From positions 1 to 64,000 of the forward strand of contig NZ_BMNC01000005.1 in NCBI RefSeq assembly GCF_014646255.1: a stretch of DNA of 64,000 nt, given 5' to 3'. Position 1 is the stretch's first letter, and the number at the start of each line of letters is the position of its first letter. The stretch comes from Lentzea pudingi. GTDB lineage: Bacteria > Actinomycetota > Actinomycetes > Mycobacteriales > Pseudonocardiaceae. The notes below the pieces were generated by a model. It was not told the DNA's origin. It saw only the letters and a program-made list of their open reading frames with translations, and ran no database searches. Both the position numbers and the translations under genes were made by a program. Of this stretch, positions 26,995 through 37,618 are shown one piece after another.

Positions 26995-27426
26995 GTGGAC
27001 GGCGTGACGGAGCAGAGCACCGCGGGCAAGACGGGCAGGACGGGCCGCCGGCTGTTGTTCCGGGTCGTGCTGTCGATGGCCGTCGGGGCCGGGCTGGTGC
27101 TCGGGTGGACGTGGGCGTACGAGTCGGGCTTCCTGAAGTCGTGGCTCGACAGCACGTCGATGTCGACGTTCCTGCTGCTCGTACTGGTCGGGCTGCCGCT
27201 CGCGCTCGTGTCGTCGCTGGTGCTCGCCGGACCGGTCCTGCGGATCTTCGGGGTGCGGCCGGTGTGGCCGATCATCCTGCTCGGGCCGATCGTGCTGGGC
27301 ATCGGGCTCTACTTCAAGGTGCACGAGCCCGCGATGGCGTGGTTCACCAACCGGCACCACGCCGAGGCGTTGCTCGCGGCCGTCGCCTACGGGCTGGTCG
27401 GCCTCTTCACCTTCAAGAGGGTGTAG
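26995..27426 (+). CDS. Membrane protein, unknown
   Basis: A 143-aa protein: a short polar, basic N-terminus (KTGRTGRRLLFR) then about four helices (VVLSMAVGAGLVLGWTWAY, TFLLLVLVGLPLALVSSLVL, VWPIILLGPIVLGIGLY, the last near ALLAAVAYGLVGLF). It lacks the Cys-pair loop of the three preceding genes, so it may be unrelated. Start is uncertain between GTG 26995 and GTG 27004. It overlaps the convergent small gene by 14 bp. Confidence 0.65.
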   Translation: MDGVTEQSTAGKTGRTGRRLLFRVVLSMAVGAGLVLGWTWAYESGFLKSWLDSTSMSTFLLLVLVGLPLALVSSLVLAGPVLRIFGVRPVWPIILLGPIVLGIGLYFKVHEPAMAWFTNRHHAEALLAAVAYGLVGLFTFKRV

Positions 27427-27646
27427 GGACCTCGTCGAGCAGGTGCAGGTTCCAGCCCTCGCGTTCGCACCAGTCCTCGGCGTCCTCACGCGAGACGAAC
27501 ATCGCGTGTCCGGGGCGTGGACCGGCCAGCCGGTCCCAGCCGTCCGGAGCCAGGACGTAGTTCACCCCATCGCGTGAGGCGATGAGCCGTCCGTGTGGAA
27601 ACGCCATCGTCTGCTCACTCCGCAGAAACCGCGTCATGGTGGTCAT
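27413..27646 (-). CDS. Conserved hypothetical, 77 aa
   Basis: A small soluble protein with a coherent globular look: FLRSEQTMAFPHGRLIASRDG, then VNYVLAPDGWDRLAGPRPGHAMFVS, then REDAEDWCEREGWNLHLLDEVP. Several aromatic residues and a DAEDWCEREGW helix make it unlike a shadow frame. Start is ATG 27646 or the in-frame ATG 27637. No known domain recognised. Confidence 0.55.
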   Translation of the reverse strand: MTTMTRFLRSEQTMAFPHGRLIASRDGVNYVLAPDGWDRLAGPRPGHAMFVSREDAEDWCEREGWNLHLLDEVPTPS

Positions 27647-27760
27647 CGTGCCCTTGACCTCGACCTAAGTCGAGCCTGAAGGCTCCAGTCGGGAGAAAAC
27701 CGGATGCTGAAAGCCGGTCGGACTTCGTACTTTGGAGACGACCTGGAGGGGGCTCGTCGC

Positions 27761-29533
27761 GTGAGCGATCAACGTAACTCGACAATTCAGACCTTGCGGA
27801 GGTTGTGGCCGTACGTGCGGCCGCACCGCGCACGGATGACTGTCGTGCTGTCGGCGACGATGCTCGCGATGCTGTGCGGTCTCGGCATCCCGCTGCTCAC
27901 GCAGCGCATCGTCGACGGTCCTATTCAGAACAAGCAGACCGGTCCGCTGCCGTGGCTGATCTTGGGCGTGCTGGTGCTCGGCATCGGCGAGGCGGCGCTG
28001 TTCTACATCCGGCGCAAGGTCGTCGCCCGGCCCGCGGCCGAGGTCGAGGCGACCATGCGGTTCGACCTCTACAAGCACCTTCAACGGCTGCCGGTGTCGT
28101 TCCACGACAGGTGGCAGTCGGGTCAGCTGTTGTCCCGCGCGACGAACGACCTCACGACCGTGCGGCGGTTCGTGGCGTTCGCGATCGTCTTCCTGATCGT
28201 GAACAGCGTCGTCGTGGTGATCGGGCTGGGCATCATCGCGGCGCTCTCGCCGTGGCTGATGGTCGTGTCGCTGTGCGGTGCGCTGCCGTTGATCGTCATC
28301 TCGTACTTCTTCGAGGCGAAGTTCAAGGTCGTCGCACGTCAGGCGCAGGACCAGGCGGGCGACCTGACCACGACCGTCGAGGAGTCGGTGCTCGGCATCC
28401 GGGTGCTCAAGGCGTTCGGGCGCGGGCCGGAGCTGTCCAAGCGGTTCCTGACGCAGGCTCGTGAGCTGCGGGCGACCGAGCTGAGCAAGATCAAGATCCT
28501 GGCCGCGCTGTGGTCGGTGCTGATCGTGCTGCCGGAGCTGTCGATCGCGGGCATGCTCGCCGTCGGCACGGTCGGCATCGTGCAGGGCTGGATGACGGTC
28601 GGCACGCTGGTCGCGGCGGTCGCGGTGAGCGCGTACCTGCGCTGGCCGATCGACTCCATCGGGTGGTTGCTGGCGGAGACGAACCAGGCCGCCTCGGCCC
28701 TGGAACGCTACTGGGAGGTCGTCGACTCCCCCGTCGCGATCACCGGCCCCGCCTCGCCCGTGCCGCTGCCCACGCCGCTGCGCGGGCACGTCCGTTTCGA
28801 GGGCGTGCGGTTCGCGTTCGACGACGGCCGCGAGGTCCTGTCGGGCATCGACCTCGACCTGCGTCCCGGTGAGACGCTCGCGCTGGTCGGTGCGACGGGG
28901 TCGGGCAAGACGACGCTGACCGCGCTCGTGCCCCGGCTCGCGGACGTGACCGGCGGCCGGATCACCATCGACGGCACCGACGTGCGGGACCTCTCACTGG
29001 AGGACCTGCGGACGGTCGTCGGCATGGCGTTCGAGGAGCCCGTGCTGTTCTCCGCGTCGGTGACCGAGAACGTGGGCCTGGGCCTGCCGGACGTCACCGA
29101 GACCCAGGTGCGCGAGGCGTTGCGGGTGGCCAAGGCGGAGGAGTTCGTCGACGCGCTGCCGTGGGGTCTCGCGACCCGGATCGGCGAGCAGGGCCTGTCG
29201 CTGTCCGGTGGTCAGCGGCAACGGCTGGCGCTGGCCCGCGCGGTCGTCGGCAAGCCGGCGGTGCTGGTGCTGGACGACCCGCTGTCGGCGTTGGACGTCC
29301 ACACCGAGGCCGAGGTGGAGGGTGCGCTGCGGCGCGTGCTGCGCGACACGACGGCGCTGGTGGTGGCGCACCGGTCGTCGACGGTGCAGCTGGCCGACCG
29401 CGTGGCGTTGCTGGTCGACGGCAAGATCGAGGCGATCGGTTCGCACCGGGAGCTGTTGGACACCAACGAGGAGTACAAGCGTCTTCTGTCCTCGATGGAC
29501 GACGACCTGGTCGAAGAGGAGGTGGCGTCGTGA
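27761..29533 (+). CDS. ABC exporter half-transporter with degenerate catalytic site
   Basis: A 590-aa TMD-NBD protein. Six helices span residues 25-300; the NBD follows with Walker A GATGSGKTTLTALV, signature LSLSGGQRQRLALARA and Walker B VLVLDDPLSALD. The residue after the Walker B Asp is Asp instead of Glu, as in the non-catalytic half of heterodimeric exporters. The GTG at 27761 has GGAGGGGG 8 nt upstream. It overlaps its partner by 4 bp. It probably exports lipophilic compounds or lipids. Confidence 0.92.
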   Translation: MSDQRNSTIQTLRRLWPYVRPHRARMTVVLSATMLAMLCGLGIPLLTQRIVDGPIQNKQTGPLPWLILGVLVLGIGEAALFYIRRKVVARPAAEVEATMRFDLYKHLQRLPVSFHDRWQSGQLLSRATNDLTTVRRFVAFAIVFLIVNSVVVVIGLGIIAALSPWLMVVSLCGALPLIVISYFFEAKFKVVARQAQDQAGDLTTTVEESVLGIRVLKAFGRGPELSKRFLTQARELRATELSKIKILAALWSVLIVLPELSIAGMLAVGTVGIVQGWMTVGTLVAAVAVSAYLRWPIDSIGWLLAETNQAASALERYWEVVDSPVAITGPASPVPLPTPLRGHVRFEGVRFAFDDGREVLSGIDLDLRPGETLALVGATGSGKTTLTALVPRLADVTGGRITIDGTDVRDLSLEDLRTVVGMAFEEPVLFSASVTENVGLGLPDVTETQVREALRVAKAEEFVDALPWGLATRIGEQGLSLSGGQRQRLALARAVVGKPAVLVLDDPLSALDVHTEAEVEGALRRVLRDTTALVVAHRSSTVQLADRVALLVDGKIEAIGSHRELLDTNEEYKRLLSSMDDDLVEEEVAS

Positions 29534-31365
29534 GTGAAGTGACTGTCACGCAAGAAGAAGAGTGGCGCGGCGTCGCCGCCGAGGAGATCGAGGAGCTCTC
29601 GCACTCGACGGGTCTGCGGTTGCAGGCCCGCTCGCGCAAGCTGCTGGGCTCGTTGCTGCGCCCGCACGTCGCCCGCGCGTCGCTGGCGGTCGCGGCGGTG
29701 GTCGGCGGCAACCTGGCGGCGCTCGCGGGCCCGTTGCTGATCGCCGCCGCGATCGACCGGGGCATCCCGGCCGCGGTCGGCGGCGGTCCGGCGATCCTCG
29801 TCTGGTGCGTCGTGGGCTACGCGGTCTGCGCGCTGCTGACGACGTTCCTGCGCTGGGCGTTCCTGCGGGTCTCCGGCCGGGTCGGCCAGGACCTGCTGCT
29901 GGACCTGCGGGGCCGGATCTTCCGGCACTCGCAGGGCCTGTCGGTCGGTTTCCACGAGTCGTACACGTCCGGCAAGGTGATCTCCCGCCTGACGAGCGAC
30001 GTCGACTCGCTGCAGGACCTGCTGGAGGAGGGCCTCGACAGCCTGTTCAACGCGGCGCTGTCGGTGGTCGGCATCGCGGTGATCCTGCTGTGGCTCGACG
30101 CACCGCTGGCGTCGGTCGTGATCGCGGGCTTCCTGCCCCTGTTCTTCCTGTGGCGCTGGTTCCGCCGCCGTTCGATGGAGGCGTACCGGGGCACGCGCGG
30201 TGCGATCGCCAAGATCATCGTGCAGTTCGTCGAGTCCATGAACGGCATCCGCGCGGTGCAGGCGTTCCGGCGCCAGCCCCGCAACGAGCAGATCATGTCG
30301 GGCTTCAACGGCCAGTTCCGCGACGCGAACACCGACGCGCTGGGCGTGATGGCCACGTTCGTCTCGACGATCCGCGCGATCGGCAACGTGTCGCTGGCGG
30401 TCGTGCTGGCGTGGGGTGCCTTCCGGGTCGCGGACGGCGCCGTCGAACTGGGCGTGCTGGCGGCGTTCATGCTGTACCTGCGCCGCTTCTACGACCCGTT
30501 CGACGAGCTGGCGATGTTCGCGAACTCCTACTCCTCCGCCACCGCCGCCCTGGAGAAGATCTCGGGCGTCCTGGAGGAACGGCCGTCCGTGCCGGAACCG
30601 TCGTCGCCGGTCGCCCTGGCGCACGCACGGGGTGCCGTCCGGTTCGCCGACGTGGAGTTCCAGTACCCCGGCACGTCCCGGCTGGTGCTGCCGCGCTTCT
30701 CGCTGGACGTGCCGGCGGGCCAGACCGTGGCCCTGGTCGGCGCGACCGGCGCCGGCAAGACCACGGTGGCGAAGCTCGTGGCCCGCTTCTACGACCCGTC
30801 GACGGGTTCCGTGCGGCTCGACGGCACGGACCTGCGTTCGGTCGCGGACGCGGACCTGCGCCGGGCCGTCGTGATGGTGACGCAGGAGAACTTCCTGTTC
30901 TCCGGTTCGGTGGCCGACAACATCGCACTGGGCCGTCCGTCGGCGTCCCGGGCGGAGATCGAGGCCGCCGCGGCCGAGGTGGGCGCGCACGAGTTCATCG
31001 CCGCCCTCCCGGACGGCTACGACACGGACGTGCGCAAACGGGGTGGCCGCCTGTCCGCCGGACAGCGGCAGATGGTGGCCTTCGCCCGCGCGTTCCTGGC
31101 AGATCCGGCGGTGCTGGTCCTGGATGAGGCAACATCGTCCTTGGACGTACCCACCGAACGCGCCGTGCAGGCAGCCCTGGAGACAGTGCTCGCCGACCGG
31201 ACGGCGTTCATCATCGCCCACCGGCTGTCGACGGTCCTGATCGCGGACCGCGTCCTGGTGCTCGATGGTGGCATTGTGGTGGAAGACGGCTCCCCCGAGG
31301 AGCTGATCGGTGAGCGGGGCCGGTTCGCGGCCCTGCACACGGCCTGGCGCGACTCGCTCGCGTAG
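29530..31365 (+). CDS. ABC exporter half-transporter, catalytic half
   Basis: A 611-aa TMD-NBD protein with Walker A GATGAGKTTVAKLV, signature RLSAGQRQMVAFARA and canonical Walker B VLVLDEATSSLD with catalytic Glu, then AHRLSTVLIADRVLVLDGG. The extra N-terminal 35 residues before the TMD are acidic (QEEEWRGVAAEEIEELS). With its neighbour it should form a heterodimer with one working and one degenerate ATP site; the LSAGQ signature is expected to face the degenerate Walker B. A hairpin terminator follows. Confidence 0.93.
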   Translation: MSEVTVTQEEEWRGVAAEEIEELSHSTGLRLQARSRKLLGSLLRPHVARASLAVAAVVGGNLAALAGPLLIAAAIDRGIPAAVGGGPAILVWCVVGYAVCALLTTFLRWAFLRVSGRVGQDLLLDLRGRIFRHSQGLSVGFHESYTSGKVISRLTSDVDSLQDLLEEGLDSLFNAALSVVGIAVILLWLDAPLASVVIAGFLPLFFLWRWFRRRSMEAYRGTRGAIAKIIVQFVESMNGIRAVQAFRRQPRNEQIMSGFNGQFRDANTDALGVMATFVSTIRAIGNVSLAVVLAWGAFRVADGAVELGVLAAFMLYLRRFYDPFDELAMFANSYSSATAALEKISGVLEERPSVPEPSSPVALAHARGAVRFADVEFQYPGTSRLVLPRFSLDVPAGQTVALVGATGAGKTTVAKLVARFYDPSTGSVRLDGTDLRSVADADLRRAVVMVTQENFLFSGSVADNIALGRPSASRAEIEAAAAEVGAHEFIAALPDGYDTDVRKRGGRLSAGQRQMVAFARAFLADPAVLVLDEATSSLDVPTERAVQAALETVLADRTAFIIAHRLSTVLIADRVLVLDGGIVVEDGSPEELIGERGRFAALHTAWRDSLA

Positions 31366-31371
31366 GCCTGA

Positions 31372-31414
31372 AGGTCGCGTTCGCGCCAATGGGGATCTGG
31401 CGCGAACGCGACCT
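31372..31414 (+). terminator. Hairpin terminator after the ABC exporter pair
   Basis: A perfect 16-bp stem (AGGTCGCGTTCGCGCC at 31372-31387 with its complement at 31399-31414) around an 11-nt loop, 7 bp after the exporter stop. There is no T-run, as is usual for actinobacterial terminators. Confidence 0.75.
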
Positions 31415-31501
31415 CACGACTGACTCGATCAACTCGGCCGTTCTCCCGCGCCACCCCGTCCGATAGGTTCTGGCCGAACGCTCCAGACCGAGGAGGGCCC
31501 A

Positions 31502-32101
31502 GTGGAGTTGCGAGTCCGGGACGGCCGCGCCGTGCTCGCGGGGGAGGACGAGTCCGGTGAGCGCGAGGTCGACCCGCACAGCCTGCCCCTGGGCGCCGAC
31601 CTGGCGGAGGCACTGCACGAGTGGGCGAAGGTGGCCGACGCGGTGGTGCGCACCGAGACACCGGCCGACGGCGTGGCCAGCACGTTGGTCGCACGCAGGG
31701 GCAAGCAGCTCGCCGGCCGGATCGCCGCGGTGATGAACTCCCCGGTCAGCTACACCGACCCGGTCAGCGGCGACCTGCTCACCGTCGACGCGCCCGAGGC
31801 CCCTGCGGAGAGCCCGGTGCTGACGCGGACCGAGCCGGAGCCGGAGCCGACGCCGTGGGGCACCGGGCTCACGGTCAGCGTCATCACGGCCGCGATCGTG
31901 ACGGTGACGGTCGTGTCGCTGTCGCTGGGCCTGGGTGAGACCAGCCAGTGGCTCGCGCTCGTGGCGAACGTGCTGGTGGTCGGTGGCCTGGCCCCCAGCG
32001 TGTGGCTCGGGCGCAGGGTGCCGGTGTGGCGCTGGGTCGCGTACGGCGTCGTGACCGGGGTGCTCGTCGCCTGGCTCGCGCTGATCCTGACGCTTCTCTA
32101 A
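31502..32101 (+). CDS. DUF2537-like membrane protein
   Basis: A 199-aa protein. The soluble N-terminal half starts MELRVRDGRAVLAGED with DPHSLPLGADLAEALHEWAKVADAV and a VARRGKQLAGRIAAVM helix. An acidic, Pro-rich linker (TEPEPEPTP) leads to three hydrophobic helices at the C-terminus. This matches my recollection of the DUF2537 family in Pseudonocardiaceae, usually beside a TrmH-type methyltransferase as here; the family name is from memory. Function unknown. The GTG at 31502 follows GAGGAGGG. Its stop overlaps the convergent gene by 4 bp. Confidence 0.7.
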   Translation: MELRVRDGRAVLAGEDESGEREVDPHSLPLGADLAEALHEWAKVADAVVRTETPADGVASTLVARRGKQLAGRIAAVMNSPVSYTDPVSGDLLTVDAPEAPAESPVLTRTEPEPEPTPWGTGLTVSVITAAIVTVTVVSLSLGLGETSQWLALVANVLVVGGLAPSVWLGRRVPVWRWVAYGVVTGVLVAWLALILTLL

Positions 32102-32889
32102 AGCAGGGCGTAGAACGCCACGGCGCCCGCGGTGGCCACGTTCAGCGAGTCCACGCCCGACGACATCGGGATGCGCACCGCCACGTCCGCGGCGTCGATC
32201 GCCTCGTCGGTGAGGCCCGGCCCCTCCGAGCCCAGCAGCACCGCCACGCGCCGGCCGCGCAACCCCGCATCCGCAAGATGCAGGGCGGACGGGCGCGGTG
32301 TCAGCGCGGCGACGGTGTAACCCTTTTGTCGCAACAAGTTCAGCGCCGCGGGCCACTCATCCGTGGTAGCGAACGGCACGCGCAGCACGTGCCCCATCGA
32401 CACCCGCACGCTGCGGCGGTAGAGCGGGTCGCTGCACCCCGGGCCGAGAACCACGCCGTCCACGCCCAGTGCGGCGGCGTTGCGGAAGATCGAACCCAGG
32501 TTCTCGTGGTCGCCCACGCCCTCCAGCACGGCCAGGCGCCGGGACCTCTCGGCAAGCTCCTCGAACGACACCTCGGGCGCACGGTCCGCAGCCGCGAGTA
32601 CACCCCGGTTCAAGTGGAAACCGACGACCGACGCCATAACCTCTGCTGACGTCACGTAGGCGGGAACGTCCAGGTCAGAAAGGTCCAGCGCCTCGATCCT
32701 GCGCCGCACCCCGAGCAGCCCGCGCACCGGGTACGGCGATGCCAGCAGACGTTCCACCACCACGACGCCCTCGGCGATGACGAGACCCCGTCCACCCGGC
32801 CGGTCGGGCCTGCGATCGGCCGTCGACAGGTCGCGGAAGTCGTCGAGCCGGGCATCAGCCGGGTCGTAGATCTCGATCACGTCAGCCAC
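32098..32889 (-). CDS. TrmH-family (SpoU) RNA 2'-O-methyltransferase
   Basis: A 263-aa SPOUT methyltransferase that probably uses SAM to methylate a ribose 2'-OH in tRNA or rRNA. An N-terminal substrate-binding domain (VIAEGVVVVERLLAS) is followed by the SPOUT core with knot motifs GDHENLGSIFRNAAALGVDGVVLGPG, VLLGSEGPGL and IPMSSGVDSLNVATAGAVAFYA. The GTG at 32889 starts the conserved VADVIEIYDPADARLDDFRDL; a longer open frame exists to 32955. Target nucleotide unknown. Confidence 0.9.
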   Translation of the reverse strand: MADVIEIYDPADARLDDFRDLSTADRRPDRPGGRGLVIAEGVVVVERLLASPYPVRGLLGVRRRIEALDLSDLDVPAYVTSAEVMASVVGFHLNRGVLAAADRAPEVSFEELAERSRRLAVLEGVGDHENLGSIFRNAAALGVDGVVLGPGCSDPLYRRSVRVSMGHVLRVPFATTDEWPAALNLLRQKGYTVAALTPRPSALHLADAGLRGRRVAVLLGSEGPGLTDEAIDAADVAVRIPMSSGVDSLNVATAGAVAFYALL

Positions 32890-33098
32890 GCCGGAAGTTT
32901 CGCATCCGACCCGAGGTGGAACAGGCGAGGTAGTCCGGAGGGCGGAACCGCACACGCCCGACCAGCGGATGATCGCTGGTTGTTACCTCCACGTGACAGA
33001 GAGCACCGATTTGGGCGATGTAAAGGGGGATTCCGCTGTGTCACTTTTGGCGTTCCGCCTGGCCCGCGCCCACCGGCGCCGAGCGAAGGGGTAGCGGC

Positions 33099-34595
33099 AT
33101 GGGAAGCGACGTGTCCAGCCGCACGTTCACCAGAGACGATCGCCAGCGTTATCGCGAGAAGATGCAGCGGAGTCTCGACGCACTGGCCACGATGCTGGCC
33201 GAAGACACATTTTCCTTCCCCCGCAGGCAGATGGGGCTCGAGATCGAGCTGAACCTCGTCGACGACGCGATGCGCCCGGCGATGGCGAACTCGGAGGTCC
33301 TCGAGAAGATCGACGATCCCTCCTACACCCTGGAGCTGGGACAGCAGAACCTCGAGATCAACGTCCCCCCGCGCGAGCTCGCCGGGGGTGAGATGCTCGG
33401 CCTGGAAGAGGAGTTGCGGCAGTCGCTCGACAACGCCGATGCCAAGGCGCACGACGTGGGCGCCAACCTGGCCATGATCGGTGTGCTGCCGACGTTGCGG
33501 GAGCGGCACTTCGACCGCAAGTGGCTTTCCGAGGCACCTCGGTACGCGCTGCTCAACGACACCATCTTCAAGGCGCGCGGCGAGGAGATGGTGCTGCGCA
33601 TGGAGGGCCCGGCGATGCCAGGCAAGGGGCCGGAGAAGCTCCTCAGCTACGCCGAGTCGATCCTGCCGGAGGCCGCGTGCACCTCGGTGCAGCTGCACCT
33701 GCAGGTCGAGCCGACGCACTTCGCCGCGCACTGGAACGCCGCGCAGTGCCTGGCGGGCGTGCAGGTCGCCATCGCCGCGAACTCTGCTTTCCTGCTGGGC
33801 AAGGCACTCTGGCACGAGACCCGCATCCCGTTGTTCGAGCAGGCCACCGACACCCGCCCGGACGAGCTGAAGAACCAGGGCGTGCGCCCGCGCGTGTGGT
33901 TCGGGGAACGGTGGATCACGTCGATCTTCGACCTGTTCGAGGAGAACGTGCGCTACTTCCCCAGCCTGCTGCCGGAAACCGACGACGAGGACCCGTTGGA
34001 GGTCCTGGAAGCCGGTGGCGCGCCTCGGCTTTCCGAGCTGCGCCTGCACAACGGCACGATCTGGCGCTGGAACCGCCCGGTGTACGACGTCGTCGACGGC
34101 GTGCCGCACCTGCGCGTCGAGAACCGGGTCCTGCCTGCGGGTCCCACGGTGCTCGACACGATGGCCAACGCCGCGTTCTTCTACGGCGCCCAGCGCGCAC
34201 TCACCTCGCAGGAGCGTCCATTGTGGACGCAGATGTCGTTCCAGGCGGCGGAGGAGAACCTCTACACCGGCGCCAGGCACGGCATGCACGCCCAGCTGTA
34301 CTGGCCGGGCATCGGCTGGATCCCGCCGGACGAGCTGGTGCTGCGCCGGCTGCTGCCGATGGCGCACGAGGGCCTGCGCGACTGCGGTGTCTCCGACGAG
34401 GCCCGCGAGCGCTACCTCGGCGTGATCGAACAGCGCTGCCTCGCGCGGCGCACGGGTTCGTCGTGGCAGCGCGAAACCGTTGCGCTGCTGGAGGAACGCG
34501 GCATGTCGAGGGACGCGGCGTTGTCCGGCATGCTCAAGCGGTACATGGAGCTGATGCACGCGGGCGAGCCCGTGCACACGTGGCACGTCGGTTAG
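33099..34595 (+). CDS. Glutamate-cysteine ligase family protein
   Basis: A 498-aa carboxylate-amine ligase of the GCS2 type (ATP-dependent gamma-glutamyl-cysteine-type bond formation). Landmarks are QMGLEIELNLVDD near residue 45, LGQQNLEINVPPREL, SVQLHLQVEPTHFAAHWNAAQ and IWRWNRPVYDV. Actinobacteria use mycothiol and not glutathione, so a role in ergothioneine or another gamma-glutamyl compound is possible; no egt genes are nearby. The 209-bp leader has no recognisable element, and AAGGGG sits about 12 nt before the ATG. It is convergent with the PBP remnant, one base away. Confidence 0.85.
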   Translation: MGSDVSSRTFTRDDRQRYREKMQRSLDALATMLAEDTFSFPRRQMGLEIELNLVDDAMRPAMANSEVLEKIDDPSYTLELGQQNLEINVPPRELAGGEMLGLEEELRQSLDNADAKAHDVGANLAMIGVLPTLRERHFDRKWLSEAPRYALLNDTIFKARGEEMVLRMEGPAMPGKGPEKLLSYAESILPEAACTSVQLHLQVEPTHFAAHWNAAQCLAGVQVAIAANSAFLLGKALWHETRIPLFEQATDTRPDELKNQGVRPRVWFGERWITSIFDLFEENVRYFPSLLPETDDEDPLEVLEAGGAPRLSELRLHNGTIWRWNRPVYDVVDGVPHLRVENRVLPAGPTVLDTMANAAFFYGAQRALTSQERPLWTQMSFQAAEENLYTGARHGMHAQLYWPGIGWIPPDELVLRRLLPMAHEGLRDCGVSDEARERYLGVIEQRCLARRTGSSWQRETVALLEERGMSRDAALSGMLKRYMELMHAGEPVHTWHVG

Positions 34596-34596
34596 T

Positions 34597-34978
34597 TCAC
34601 CACGTCGTCAGCTTCTCCTGGAACGCCCGCAGGATCTCATTGGGCAGGCCCGTCGCCGTGACCGGCCTGCCCCGCACCCCGGCGGTGGGTTCCCCGTCCA
34701 CGAACACCACGACCGCCAGCCGCGGGGTGTAGCCGATCATCCAGACGTGCCGGACCACGTCCCCGTCCTTCACCTCGACGGGCAGGCACGCCGCCTCCGG
34801 GTCGTCGCCGCACAGCGGATCGGCCCGCAGCTCCTCGTTGACCCGTGCCGCGAACTCCTTGCCGCGCGCGGGATCCAGACCCAGCGCGGGCCTGGCCGTG
34901 GTCACCGCCCGGTACAGCGTCCTGCCGCCGGCATCGGTGACGTGGGTGATGAAGTGCGTGTCGTGGTGGACGCCCCTG
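34597..34978 (-). pseudogene. 5'-truncated penicillin-binding protein remnant
   Basis: The last 125 codons of a class A-like PBP transpeptidase. GVHHDTHFITHVTDAGGRTLY matches the segment before the KTG box, and VWMIGYTPRLAVVVFVDGEP and VTATGLPNEILRAFQE match the end of such enzymes. The homologous part begins abruptly at about 34978. Where KTG should lie the sequence reads ACLPVEVKDGD, so that motif is gone, and SxxK and SxN would have been in the missing part. No start codon with an SD fits. It is probably a dead fragment left by a deletion. Confidence 0.65.
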
Positions 34979-34980
34979 GG

Positions 34981-35285
34981 CCCCTGCGACGGAGGTGGTC
35001 CGCCGGCTGGCGTCCGGGCGTCCGGCGTCGACCACCGCGGTCGACCCGGCCGGCGGTGGTGTGCGGGTGTACGCACCGGGCCTGAGCCCTGCCGCGGACT
35101 ACGCGGGTGGCGTGGTGCGGGAGGCCGGTGCGGCGGCACGGCCGTTCGGGTCGGTGGCGCTCATGCGCGCGGCCGGGGTGCCGGAGTCCGCGGAGGTCGA
35201 GGGCAGGAGGACGAACCTGCTCGCCACCGGTGAGGCCCTGGTGAGGCCGCTCGACGTCGCGACCTTCGCAGGAATCCGAATCTAG
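34981..35285 (+). pseudogene. 5'-truncated fragment of an unknown gene
   Basis: An open frame of about 100 codons with coding character (GGGVRVYAPGLSPAADYAGG, FGSVALMRAAGVPE, LLATGEALVRPLDVATFAGIRI, then TAG). It has no plausible start: the only early GTG (34995) overlaps its own GGAGG. It begins where the PBP remnant on the other strand begins, so both look like 3' ends of formerly divergent genes. I do not recognise the family. A short real gene cannot be excluded. Confidence 0.4.
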
Positions 35286-35300
35286 CGGTGCCGTCCCGCC

Positions 35301-35483
35301 TCAGAGGCGCTCGGCGAACTGCCGGGGCAGGTCCGACTCCGCGATCCACGTCCTGTCTTCGGGGTGGTCGTACCGGGCGTCTCCCGTGACTGGAGGCGCG
35401 TCCTCGGGCCGTTGCCACACCACCACCGCGACAACGGCCCTGGCCAGCACGAGCACGCCTGAAACAGGCAGTGCTCGCTTCAC
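35301..35483 (-). CDS. Small membrane or secreted peptide, 60 aa
   Basis: A GTG at 35483 sits 3-4 nt after a strong GGGGGAGG. The peptide has a basic start (MKRALP), one hydrophobic helix (VSGVLVLARAVVAVVVW) and a polar acidic tail with ARYDHPEDRTWIAESDLP. It probably has a single membrane anchor with the tail outside. Not recognised; the SD and layout support a real gene. Confidence 0.5.
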   Translation of the reverse strand: MKRALPVSGVLVLARAVVAVVVWQRPEDAPPVTGDARYDHPEDRTWIAESDLPRQFAERL

Positions 35484-35517
35484 GAACCTCCCCCAGAGCT
35501 CGATCTCCGGGGCCGGT

Positions 35518-35924
35518 CTAGCGGCGGCGGCCCGACTTCAACGGCGCGACGTCCGCACCGTCGTGGGAGATCCGGCACTCGTCCGGCGTGACGGCCTCGA
35601 CCGCCAGCGTCAGCTCGCCCTTCACTCCCGTGTAGATCGACTCGCCGCGCGACGCCAGCGAGGCGTGCACGCGGTTCGAGTCGGTGAAGTCGCGTTCGTC
35701 CTTCACCCGCTTCTTGCCCGTCTCCTCGGGCCTCGTCGCACTGCGGAGGTTGACCTCCAGCCACGCGGCGACCTCCGCCGGTGACGTCAGGACTTCCTCA
35801 GGGGTGCGTTCGAGCCGAACCTGCCGGGGAGAGGCGTGATCGAGTGACGTGTGCTCCACATAGGCGTGCCAGTGGGTGTTGCGCATCGACCAGGTCTGTT
35901 CGACCGGCCAGTCCTCCTCGGTGG

Positions 35925-35928
<4 letters not shown>
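35518..35928 (-). CDS. Hypothetical protein, 136 aa
   Basis: A soluble protein, probably alpha/beta: EQTWSMRNTHWHAYVEHTSL near the start, EVLTSPAEVAAWLEVNL in the middle, then ESIYTGVKGELTLAVEAVTP and a basic C-terminus KSGRRR. Its ATG overlaps the stop of the ABC-F gene by 4 bp, indicating translational coupling. No family recognised. Confidence 0.6.
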
Positions 35929-37577
<1,649 letters not shown>

Positions 37578-37618
37578 GCTTTCGAAGGTACGGCCACATG
37601 CAACTGGTTTACTCGACC

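Noticed and set aside
29212..31389. 725-codon minus-strand open frame
   Set aside because: Antisense shadow of the second ABC half-transporter.
32877..34586. 569-codon minus-strand open frame
   Set aside because: Antisense shadow of the glutamate-cysteine ligase-like gene, with His/Arg/Val-rich low-information sequence.
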